From: Pacificoceanicola sp049803835
GTDB taxonomy: Bacteria > Pseudomonadota > Alphaproteobacteria > Rhodobacterales > Rhodobacteraceae
Reading direction: 5' to 3'
Assembly (NCBI RefSeq): GCF_049803835.1
Contig: NZ_JBNAGK010000006.1
Span: 186,001-250,000, forward strand
Length of the DNA stretch: 64,000 bases
Shown in pieces: positions 49,390 to 56,954 of this stretch (position 1 is the first letter of the stretch; every line of letters starts with the position of its first letter). The position numbers and the translations under genes were made by a program. The notes under the pieces are model-generated. The model made no database searches, was not told the DNA's origin, and was given only the letters and a program-made list of their open reading frames with translations.

Positions 49390-51345
49390 TCAGTCCGCCA
49401 CCACCCGGTGCAGCGTGCTGCCGACCAGTTCCTGGCTGAACGGCACTGGGTGTGGCTTGAGCCCGAGACGGGCGCGGTAGACCGGCAAGCTCTCGGTTAC
49501 CCGCATGACGTAGTTGCGCGTCTCGTCGAAGGGGATGAACTCGATCCAGTCGATGATGTCGACCTCGCCCTTGCGCGGGTCGCCATAGCGGGCCATCCAC
49601 TGGTTCGGACGCCCCGGCCCGGCGTTATAGCCCGCTGCCATCATCACGGCGTTGCCGTTGAAGCGGTCCGCCAGATCGGCGAGGTAGGCCGCACCCAAAG
49701 TCGCATTGTACGACGGATCGCTCAGCAGCTTGTCCGCGTCATAGTCGATGTTGAGCCAGCGCGAGACATCGCGGGCGGTGCCCGGCATCAGCTGCATGAA
49801 GCCCCGCGCCCCGGCACCTGAGATCACCTCCGGATCGAACTCGGATTCGCGGCGGGCGATGGACAGGACCAGTTCCTTCGGGACCGGGAACTCGGCGCCC
49901 GTGATCCCGGGATGCAGCGCATAATAAGGCCCCGGCAACTCGATCCCGTATTGCGCGGCGCGTTTGCCCAGCATCACCTGGATGTGCGGGCGGTTCAACT
50001 CTTCGAGCATCTTGCCCATCTGCCCCATCCCGGTCCGGTCCAGCCCTTCGGCCAGATGCGTCAGGAAACGCTCGCCCAGCGGTACCTCCCCGGCGGCAAG
50101 CAAAAGGATACCGGCGTCGAAAACCGAAGACTTGGTAAAGGCGGCCTGCCGCCAGTCGGGGAAATCTTCCGTTCCGGCAAGTGTCGGGTCCGGCGCGATC
50201 CCGGCGCGCTCGGCGGCCAACAGGCCGTAGAACGAGGTCTGGAACTTCGCCGCCTCGCCATAAGCCGCCGCAGCCTCCGCCGTCTTGCCCTGCTTCTCCA
50301 GCGCCCTGCCCAGCCAGTACCCGGCACGGCCCACGGAGATCGGCGTCCAGATCGCGTCCCGGAAGCGCTTGAAATGCGCTTCGGCGAGGTCGGCGCGGTC
50401 GAGATACCGCAGGGCGAGATACCCGGACAGCCATTCCAGCTCCGCGAAGTCGGAGCCTTCGACGAGGTAATGCGACGCAGCGATCTGGTAGGCTTCGCGC
50501 ACCGCGCCGTCGCGCATCCGCTCCCGCGCCAGGTCGATCCGCGCATTAGCCCAGGCCCAGGGTTCCCCCAGGTTCTCCGCACTGGTCGATTGCTCCAGCA
50601 GGAGGGCGATGGCATCGGCGTCGCGGCCCTTCCGGACCCGCCACAGGAAACGCTCGAAGGCCAGCCCCGGGTGGTTCGCCAGTTCCGCCGGCACCGCCGC
50701 GATCTTGCCGTCGACGCCGCCCTCGTCGGCGCGCAGCGCCATCCGCGCCTCGGCCAGCTTGCGCCAGCCTTCGTCCACCAGCGGCACCATGGCGCTGGCG
50801 TTGCTGCTCCAGCCTTTCCAGAGCGCCATGTCGAGACGCGCGGTGTTGTGATCCTTCAGCACGTCTTCCCAATTGAAGATGAACGCCCGCCGCTCGTCCG
50901 CCGTCAGCGCCAGCGTACGCCAGGCCAGCACGACCTCCGCCGCCGCGAGCCCTTCGTTGCCGTCCTCCTTGTGCACCTTCGCCAACGCCAGCGCGCCCGC
51001 GCCGGTCTGCGGCAGTTGATCGGCAAAGAATTTCCGCACGTCGTCCAGCGGCGCCTCGGACATGACGATCTCGCTCTTCTCGCGCAGGTAGTCCATGCCC
51101 GGCCAATCGGGGTTGCGGGCGATGAAATCCATGACTTCCGTCGGATCGCCCCGCCCGGCCCGCAGCGCGTGCCAGAGAATCACGTCCACCGCCACCTGCC
51201 CGTCGGTGCGCGCCTCGATCTGCGCCTTGGCCCAATTGCCCTCGCGCATGGCCGCCATGGCACGCCCGAGCGCATCCCCGGCCCGCTCGGCGGCGGCGGA
51301 AAACGGCAAACAAAGGACAAGAAGACAAAGCAGCAGGCGCGACAT
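49390..51345 (-). CDS. slt: soluble lytic murein transglycosylase
   Basis: 651 residues. A signal peptide (LLLCLLVLCLPFSAAA) precedes a long alpha-helical superhelix (~25-470, many TPR/Sel1-like turns). The SLT catalytic domain (~480-610) has the Glu in IARRESEFDPEVISGAGARGFMQLMPGTA, NATLGAAYLADL and AAGYNAGPGRPNQW. It cleaves peptidoglycan to anhydromuropeptides in the periplasm. Convergent with the DMT gene (4-bp gap). Confidence 0.95.
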   Translation of the reverse strand: MSRLLLCLLVLCLPFSAAAERAGDALGRAMAAMREGNWAKAQIEARTDGQVAVDVILWHALRAGRGDPTEVMDFIARNPDWPGMDYLREKSEIVMSEAPLDDVRKFFADQLPQTGAGALALAKVHKEDGNEGLAAAEVVLAWRTLALTADERRAFIFNWEDVLKDHNTARLDMALWKGWSSNASAMVPLVDEGWRKLAEARMALRADEGGVDGKIAAVPAELANHPGLAFERFLWRVRKGRDADAIALLLEQSTSAENLGEPWAWANARIDLARERMRDGAVREAYQIAASHYLVEGSDFAELEWLSGYLALRYLDRADLAEAHFKRFRDAIWTPISVGRAGYWLGRALEKQGKTAEAAAAYGEAAKFQTSFYGLLAAERAGIAPDPTLAGTEDFPDWRQAAFTKSSVFDAGILLLAAGEVPLGERFLTHLAEGLDRTGMGQMGKMLEELNRPHIQVMLGKRAAQYGIELPGPYYALHPGITGAEFPVPKELVLSIARRESEFDPEVISGAGARGFMQLMPGTARDVSRWLNIDYDADKLLSDPSYNATLGAAYLADLADRFNGNAVMMAAGYNAGPGRPNQWMARYGDPRKGEVDIIDWIEFIPFDETRNYVMRVTESLPVYRARLGLKPHPVPFSQELVGSTLHRVVAD

Positions 51346-51486
51346 GAGCTTGCATTTTCCGTGATAAAAGGGATAGACGCCCCAAGGATACCGCGCACAT
51401 CCGGCCCTTCAACTCACAATTCCTTTGGGTCGGCGGAATTCCTCTGAAATTCGACTGACGATAACCGCAACACAGGAGAGCGTGTC

Positions 51487-52362
51487 ATGTTCAAGGGTTC
51501 GATGCCTGCACTGGTCACGCCGTTCAAGGACGGCGCAGTGGATTTCGACACGCTCAAACGCCTTGTCGAATGGCACATCAGCGAAGGCTCGCACGGTCTG
51601 GTGCCGGTCGGGACCACGGGCGAGAGCCCGACGCTGACCCACGAGGAGCACGAGGCGGTCATCGCCTGTGTCGTGGAGGCCGTGGCGGGCCGGATTCCGG
51701 TCATCGCCGGGGCCGGGTCGAACAACACCGACGAGGCGGTGCGTTTCACGCAATATGCCGCGAAAGTGGGCGCCGATGCGGCGCTGGTGGTCACACCCTA
51801 TTACAACCGGCCGACCCAGGCGGGTTTGTATGCCCACTTCAAGGCCGTGCATGACTGCGCCGAGATCCCGATCGTGATCTACAACATCCCCGGCCGCTCC
51901 GCCGTGGACATGACGCCCGCCACCATGGGCGAACTGGCCAAGCTGCCGCGCATCATCGGGGTGAAGGACGCCACCGGCGATCTCGCCCGCGTCTGCCTGC
52001 AGCGGATCACTTGCGGCAAGGACTTCATGCAGGTCTCCGGCGAGGATGCGACGGCGCATGGCTTCAATGCGCAGGGCGGCGTCGGCTGCATTTCCGTGAC
52101 CGCCAACGTGGCGCCGCGCCTGTGCTCGGAACTGCAGACCGCCTGCCTCGACGGCGATTATGCGAAGGCCCTGACCATCCAGGACCGGCTGATGCCGCTG
52201 CACCGTGCGATCTTCACCGAGCCGGGCCTCAATGGTGCGAAATACGCCATGTCGCGGCTGGGCCTCTGCGAAGAGGACACGCGCCTGCCGTTGATGCCGG
52301 TGACCCAGCCGACCCGCGACCTGCTGGACGCGGGACTGCGCCACGCCGGTCTGTTGAACTGA
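51487..52362 (+). CDS. dapA: 4-hydroxy-tetrahydrodipicolinate synthase
   Basis: 291 residues, full length. The Schiff-base lysine K160 is in RIIGVKDATGDLARV, the catalytic Y132 in IYNIPGRSAVDM, and T44/T45 in PVGTTGESPTL. It condenses pyruvate with aspartate semialdehyde, the first committed step of lysine and diaminopimelate synthesis. It is next to a cell-wall transglycosylase gene in divergent orientation. A perfect-stem terminator follows. Confidence 0.97.
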   Translation: MFKGSMPALVTPFKDGAVDFDTLKRLVEWHISEGSHGLVPVGTTGESPTLTHEEHEAVIACVVEAVAGRIPVIAGAGSNNTDEAVRFTQYAAKVGADAALVVTPYYNRPTQAGLYAHFKAVHDCAEIPIVIYNIPGRSAVDMTPATMGELAKLPRIIGVKDATGDLARVCLQRITCGKDFMQVSGEDATAHGFNAQGGVGCISVTANVAPRLCSELQTACLDGDYAKALTIQDRLMPLHRAIFTEPGLNGAKYAMSRLGLCEEDTRLPLMPVTQPTRDLLDAGLRHAGLLN

Positions 52363-52389
52363 CCTTCGGGTTCAGGCGGAACGGCCTGT

Positions 52390-52416
52390 AGGGCGGGGCT
52401 ATGCCCCGCCCTTTTT
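52390..52416 (+). terminator. Rho-independent terminator of dapA
   Basis: AGGGCGGGGC (52390-52399) pairs perfectly with GCCCCGCCCT (52403-52412) around TAT, followed by Ts to 52416. The last codons of the convergent gene (stop 52399) run through the stem, so it may serve both directions poorly or well. Confidence 0.9.
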
Positions 52417-52959
52417 CGTGGGCGCATGGGGAAGCATCCCGATCACCGGCGGCCCCGGACAGGCATCCCCCGGCATCTCAAACCCGTCGTCGCGGACCGC
52501 CGGAAACGGCGTATACGGGTCGATCCGGGACGCGAACAGCGGTTCGTCGTTGCGGCAGAAATCCTGTCCCAGATTTCCGAGGTTGAAGCCGAAGCCTCCC
52601 TTGCCGCAATCGTCTCCCGCGCCGTTCATGTTCCACGCCTGCGGCATCGGAATACCGCGCCCCTCCACCACGAAGGCCCCCTCACCCGGCACGAAGTGCA
52701 GCCGCCACGAGGTCCGTTCGTGCAGCATGGTCAAGGCCCAGCGCCCGATCGGCTGGCCTTCGTAAAAGCCCTCGATGAAGAAGCAGGAGACATCGCCTTC
52801 CCGCACCACGCGCTCCGCCATCAGGGCCTTGTCAAAGCTCATCGCCCCAGCCATGGAATACCCATCCGCGCCGGTCCACTGAAAGCGCCAGGTCACCGGG
52901 TCGGCCTGGGCGACCGAACCGGCAATGATGCCGAAGATCAAAACAAGAAGCCGAGTCAT
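52399..52959 (-). CDS. secreted protein of unknown function
   Basis: 186 residues: a clear signal peptide (MTRLLVLIFGIIAGSVAQA) followed by VTWRFQWTGADGYSMAGAMSFDKALM. The middle is beta-rich and there are four mature-region cysteines (SCFF, DDCG, DFCR, DACP) that could form disulfides in the periplasm. I recall similar annotations only as hypothetical proteins. The extreme C-terminus (PTKKGGA) is encoded by the dapA terminator hairpin, which suggests the end of the gene is variable. Confidence 0.8.
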   Translation of the reverse strand: MTRLLVLIFGIIAGSVAQADPVTWRFQWTGADGYSMAGAMSFDKALMAERVVREGDVSCFFIEGFYEGQPIGRWALTMLHERTSWRLHFVPGEGAFVVEGRGIPMPQAWNMNGAGDDCGKGGFGFNLGNLGQDFCRNDEPLFASRIDPYTPFPAVRDDGFEMPGDACPGPPVIGMLPHAPTKKGGA

Positions 52960-53059
52960 GCCCGCAGCCTAGGGTATTCCCGAAGGCAGGGAAACGCCCC
53001 TCTTTTGCATCCTCGCCAAAGCGATTAACCTCCCGCCAAACGGCAGCGAGAGGCCACGC

Positions 53060-54145
53060 ATGACCGAAGAACATCGCTTCCCCTGCGACCAGTGCGGCGC
53101 GGACTATCGCTTTGATCCCGATGCCGGAAAGCTGGTCTGCGATCATTGCGGCAACACCCGCGAGATCACCGATGCCGGACCGTGGAAGGGCAGCATCCGC
53201 GAGCTCGACTTCAAGGCCGCCATGGACAACCTCCTGCCCTTGCAGGAGATGGAGGAGACCCGGGTCTCCAAGTGTCCCAACTGCGCCGCCGAGATCGAGT
53301 TCGACCCGGACGTGCACGCCACCGAATGCCCGTTCTGCGCGACGCCTCTCGTCACCGACACCGGCGCCCATCGGCACATCAAGCCGCGCGGCGTCCTGCC
53401 CTTCGCGCTTGAGGAAACCAACGCCCGCGACGCCATGACCCAGTGGCTTGGCTCGCTCTGGTTCGCGCCCAACGGCCTTCAGGAATACGCCCGCAAGGGA
53501 CGCAAGATGACCGGCATCTATGTGCCCTACTGGACCTTCGACGCCCAGACCGAAAGCGATTACCGGGGCGAGCGCGGCACCATCTACTACGAGACCCGTC
53601 AGGTCATGCGCGACGGCAAGATGACCACGCAGCGTGTGCAGAAGATCCGCTGGACCCCGAAATCCGGCCATGTCAGCCGCTTCTTCGACGACGTGCTGGT
53701 GCTCGCCTCCCGCTCCCTGCCGAAACGCTTCACCGATGCGCTGGAGCCCTGGGACCTCGCGGCGCTGGAGACCTACCGGCCCGAGTACCTCGCCGGTTTC
53801 CGGGCGGAAGGTTATCAGGTCGACCTCGACGAGGGGTTCCACGAGGCCCGCGCCCATATGGACCAGGTCATCCACCGCGACGTCCGCTTCGACATCGGCG
53901 GCGACCAGCAGCGGGTGCATTCGGTCGACACCGCCATCAGCGCGGTGACCTTCAAGCACATCCTGTTGCCGGTCTGGCTGGCGGCCTACAAATACCAGGG
54001 CAAGAGTTATCGGTTCGTCGTCAACGGCCGCACCGGGCGGGTGCAGGGGGAGCGTCCGTATTCGGCGTGGAAGATCGCCTTCGCCGTGGTGCTCGGCCTG
54101 ATCGTGGCCGGGATTGTCGGCTATTTCGTCGCGCAGAACCAGTAA
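53060..54145 (+). CDS. zinc-ribbon membrane protein (YdjM/TFIIB-zinc-finger-like)
   Basis: 361 residues. Two zinc ribbons: FPCDQCGADY with LVCDHCG near 8-31, and SKCPNCAAEIEF with TECPFCATPL near 69-95. A beta-rich middle has MTGIYVPYWTFDAQTESDYRGERGTIYYETR, and one C-terminal membrane helix is IAFAVVLGLIVAGIVGYFVA. This is the common bacterial family sometimes mislabelled as a primosomal or TFIIB zinc-finger protein. It probably acts at the membrane, role unknown. Confidence 0.88.
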   Translation: MTEEHRFPCDQCGADYRFDPDAGKLVCDHCGNTREITDAGPWKGSIRELDFKAAMDNLLPLQEMEETRVSKCPNCAAEIEFDPDVHATECPFCATPLVTDTGAHRHIKPRGVLPFALEETNARDAMTQWLGSLWFAPNGLQEYARKGRKMTGIYVPYWTFDAQTESDYRGERGTIYYETRQVMRDGKMTTQRVQKIRWTPKSGHVSRFFDDVLVLASRSLPKRFTDALEPWDLAALETYRPEYLAGFRAEGYQVDLDEGFHEARAHMDQVIHRDVRFDIGGDQQRVHSVDTAISAVTFKHILLPVWLAAYKYQGKSYRFVVNGRTGRVQGERPYSAWKIAFAVVLGLIVAGIVGYFVAQNQ

Positions 54146-54211
54146 CAAGCCTTGCCAGACAAGCCCCTGCGCGGGTAGTTAGCGCAAACATCTCTTGGAG
54201 GAGGACGCCCG

Positions 54212-55108
54212 ATGATCCTGTGTTGCGGAGAAGCCCTGATCGACATGCTGCCGCGTCAGAGCGAAGCGGGCGAGCCCTGTTTCGCGCCCTACGCGGGCGG
54301 CGCGGTGATGAACACGGCCATTGCACTAGGGAGGCTGGGTGCGCCTTCGGGGTATTTCGGCGGGCTGTCCTCCGATCTCTTCGGCAAGATCCTCGAAGAG
54401 ACGCTGGAGGCCTCGAAGGTCGACCATTCCCTTTGCCCGCGCTCGGACCGCCCGACAACGCTGGCTTTCGTTACTTTGACGGACGGTCACGCGAAATACG
54501 CCTTCTATGATGAGAACACCGCCGGGCGAATGCTCTCCGAGGCCGACTTGCCGGATGTCACGGGCAAAGTGGACGCGCTGTTTTTCGGCGGCATCAGCCT
54601 CGTGTCGGAACCACAGGCGGACAGCTATTGCACCATGTGCCTGCATGCCGGTGACCTGCCGGTTATGATCGACCCGAACATCCGCCCCGGTTTCATCACC
54701 GATGAGCCAAGGTACCGAGCCCGTCTGGCCAAAATGCTGGAACGGGCGGATGTGGTGAAGATCTCGGACGAGGACATGGACTGGCTCGGCACCACGCCGG
54801 AGGCGCTGCTGGAGCACACCAAGGTCATCCTGGTGACCCGTGGTGCCGAAGGCGTTGACATCGTGACCCGCGATGGCACGACCCGCGTGGCGGCGCAGAA
54901 AGTCACCGTGGTCGACACCGTCGGCGCGGGCGACACCTTCAACGCGGGCTTCCTCGAAGGGCTGCGTCAGGCGGGCCTGCTGTCCCGCGCCGCCCTCGCA
55001 GGAGCCAGCCTTGACGCCCTCGCCCCTGCCGCCGCACTGGGCGCTAAGGCCGCCGCCGTCACGGTCAGCCGCGCCGGGGCCAACCCGCCTTGGAGCCACG
55101 AGCTTTGA
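54212..55108 (+). CDS. PfkB-family carbohydrate kinase, fructokinase-like
   Basis: 298 residues of ribokinase fold. N-terminal GEALIDMLP and FAPYAGGAVMNTAIALGRLG near 25-45, ATP/anion-hole motif VVDTVGAGDTFNAGFLEGL near 231-249 with the catalytic Asp of GAGD. The best-fitting activity is fructokinase, but other sugars are possible. GGAGGAGG lies 8 bp before ATG 54212. It overlaps dtd by 4 bp. Confidence 0.92.
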   Translation: MILCCGEALIDMLPRQSEAGEPCFAPYAGGAVMNTAIALGRLGAPSGYFGGLSSDLFGKILEETLEASKVDHSLCPRSDRPTTLAFVTLTDGHAKYAFYDENTAGRMLSEADLPDVTGKVDALFFGGISLVSEPQADSYCTMCLHAGDLPVMIDPNIRPGFITDEPRYRARLAKMLERADVVKISDEDMDWLGTTPEALLEHTKVILVTRGAEGVDIVTRDGTTRVAAQKVTVVDTVGAGDTFNAGFLEGLRQAGLLSRAALAGASLDALAPAAALGAKAAAVTVSRAGANPPWSHEL

Positions 55109-55548
55109 GAGCCCTGATCCAGCGCGTCAGTACTGCGAAGGTCGACATCGCCGGTGAAACCGTCGGAGAAATCGGCGCGGGCGTGCTCATTCTGATCTGC
55201 GCTATGCAGGGCGACACCGAGGCAGAGGCCGACAGGCTTGCGGCGAAGATCGCCAAACTGCGCATAGTCAAGGACGACGAAGGCCGGATGAACCGCTCCC
55301 TCATCGACACGGGCGGCGCGGCGCTGATCGTCAGCCAGTTCACCCTGGCCGCCGACACCTCTCGCGGCAACCGTCCCGGTTTCAGCGCCGCTGCCGCTCC
55401 GGCGGATGGCGAGAGACTCTACACGTACTTCACGGCGAAGGTCGCGGAGCAGGGCGTCGAGACCGCCAACGGCCGCTTCGGCGCGGACATGGACGTGAGC
55501 CTGACCAACGCCGGGCCGGTGACGATCTGGATGGATACCGCAGACTGA
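55105..55548 (+). CDS. dtd: D-aminoacyl-tRNA deacylase
   Basis: 147 residues. DTD signature SQFTLAADTSRGNRPGFSAAA near 77-97 and the Gly-cis-Pro motif near TNAGPVTIWMDTAD at the C-terminus. It removes D-amino acids and glycine from wrongly charged tRNAs. The start is TTG 55105 inside the kinase stop (TTTGA), giving MRALIQRVS, which is the usual family N-terminus; no ATG is available. Confidence 0.93.
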   Translation: MRALIQRVSTAKVDIAGETVGEIGAGVLILICAMQGDTEAEADRLAAKIAKLRIVKDDEGRMNRSLIDTGGAALIVSQFTLAADTSRGNRPGFSAAAAPADGERLYTYFTAKVAEQGVETANGRFGADMDVSLTNAGPVTIWMDTAD

Positions 55549-55587
55549 CCGAACACGGGGGTTCCACCCCCGCACCCCCCAAAAGAT

Positions 55588-55761
55588 GGGTATTTGGACC
55601 AAGAAGAAACAGGGCCGCGGTGCTCATCATCAAAGCCGCGCCCGACAAGGTCGGACCGAAACGGCGTCCTTTCTTCAACCGCAGTCGAGACGCGTCAGAG
55701 GCTGGTTGTCCCAAGTATGAGGGGAGCGCTGTTTTTGCGTTTCTTCTTGGCTCAAATACCC
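55588..55761. repeat. inverted pair of 3'-end-associated repeats (copies 5 and 6)
   Basis: GGGTATTTGGACCAAGAAGAAA (55588-55610) reads forward behind dtd. Its near-perfect complement, reading GGGTATTTGAGCCAAGAAGAAA on the minus strand, is at 55739-55761 behind hlyD. Thus each of two convergent genes has its own sense copy, together an inverted repeat with a 130-bp spacer. A GGGGGT/ACCCCC hairpin precedes the first (55557-55572). No gene is seen in 55549-55771. Confidence 0.8.
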
Positions 55762-55771
55762 AAGAACCCGC

Positions 55772-56953
55772 TCACCGCTCGCGCAGCGCCTCGCGGCTCT
55801 TGTAGAGCGGTTTCAACAAGTACTGCAAAACCGTCTTCTCGCCCGTATGCAGTTCCGCCTGGGCCTGCATCCCCGGACGGATCTCGATCGACGCCTGCCG
55901 GTCGGTCAGCGAATCCATGTCCACACGGATCGTCACCTTGTAATGCGGCTCCAGTTCCGGGCGGCGTTCGTCCTTGAAGGTGTCGGCGGAAATCACGTCC
56001 ACCCGACCCTTCAATGTCCCGTAAATCGTGTAGTCATAGGCGGTCAGCTTGATCGTCGCTTCCTGCCCGCGCCGGATGTTGGCGATGTCCTGCGGCTTGA
56101 TCTGGGCCTCGACAAAGAGTTCCTCATCCGCCGGAATGATCTGCAAGATCTCCTCGCCGGGTCGGACCACGCCGCCGATGGTCGTCACCGACAGGGCGTT
56201 CACGATGCCATGCATCGGCGAGACCAGAACCGTGCGGTTCAGCTGATCCTGGGAGGCCTTGAGGTTTTGTTGCAACGTCGCAAGTTCCTTCAAGGTCTCC
56301 GAATACTCTTCCGCCCGCACCAGTTCGGTCTGGGTGACGATCTCGTCGAACATCTTCTTGGCGTCGGCATAGGCCTTGCGCGCCCGCGTCACTTCGATCA
56401 GGGCCACGACCTTCTTGTCGAGCAGGTTCTCCATCAGGTCCCGTTCATTCTGCGCCTGTACCAGAACGCTTTCCGCTCCGGATTTGCGGGACAGGTAGTC
56501 GGACTGGCGGGCCTGCAGGAGGGCCTTCTCGGATTGAACCAGGTCCGGCGAGCGCATCGCCAAAGAGGCGGGAACGTCGAAGGTTGACGCTCCCGCCAGT
56601 TCTGCCTCGAGCCGCAGGCGGCGGATCTCGAGGGCGGTGATCTGGTCGCGCAGGTCATCGACAGAGGTGCGGAACTGCATGCCTTGAAGCTTCGCGAGCA
56701 CGTCGCCCTTGAGCACCTCGTCGCCTTCCTTGACGAGGAGTTCGGCGAGGATGCCGCCTTCGAGGTTCTGGATGATCTGTGGACGGCTGGACGAGATAAT
56801 CTCACCATCGCCGCGCACGATCTCGTCCACCCAGGCATAGCTCGCCCAGATGATGAAGACCCAGACCGAGGCGGCACAGAGCCAGATGGTGAAGGACGGG
56901 CCTTTCAGGTCCTGCGCCAGCTGCGCGGAGAGGTTGGTGCTGTTCGTGCTCAT
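55772..56953 (-). CDS. type I secretion periplasmic adaptor (HlyD family)
   Basis: 393 residues. One N-terminal inner-membrane helix (FTIWLCAASVWVFIIWASYAWV), barrel-sandwich half (IIQNLEGGILAELLVKEGDEVLKGDVLAKL), long coiled-coil hairpin (~110-255), and second half with PMHGIVNALSVTTIGGVVRPGEEILQIIP. The C-terminal AQAELHTGEKTVLQYLLKPLYKSREALRER is the HlyD/PrtE-type end. It joins the ABC exporter to the outer-membrane channel. It starts 1 bp after the ABC gene. Confidence 0.95.
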   Translation of the reverse strand: MSTNSTNLSAQLAQDLKGPSFTIWLCAASVWVFIIWASYAWVDEIVRGDGEIISSSRPQIIQNLEGGILAELLVKEGDEVLKGDVLAKLQGMQFRTSVDDLRDQITALEIRRLRLEAELAGASTFDVPASLAMRSPDLVQSEKALLQARQSDYLSRKSGAESVLVQAQNERDLMENLLDKKVVALIEVTRARKAYADAKKMFDEIVTQTELVRAEEYSETLKELATLQQNLKASQDQLNRTVLVSPMHGIVNALSVTTIGGVVRPGEEILQIIPADEELFVEAQIKPQDIANIRRGQEATIKLTAYDYTIYGTLKGRVDVISADTFKDERRPELEPHYKVTIRVDMDSLTDRQASIEIRPGMQAQAELHTGEKTVLQYLLKPLYKSREALRER

Positions 56954-56954
56954 G

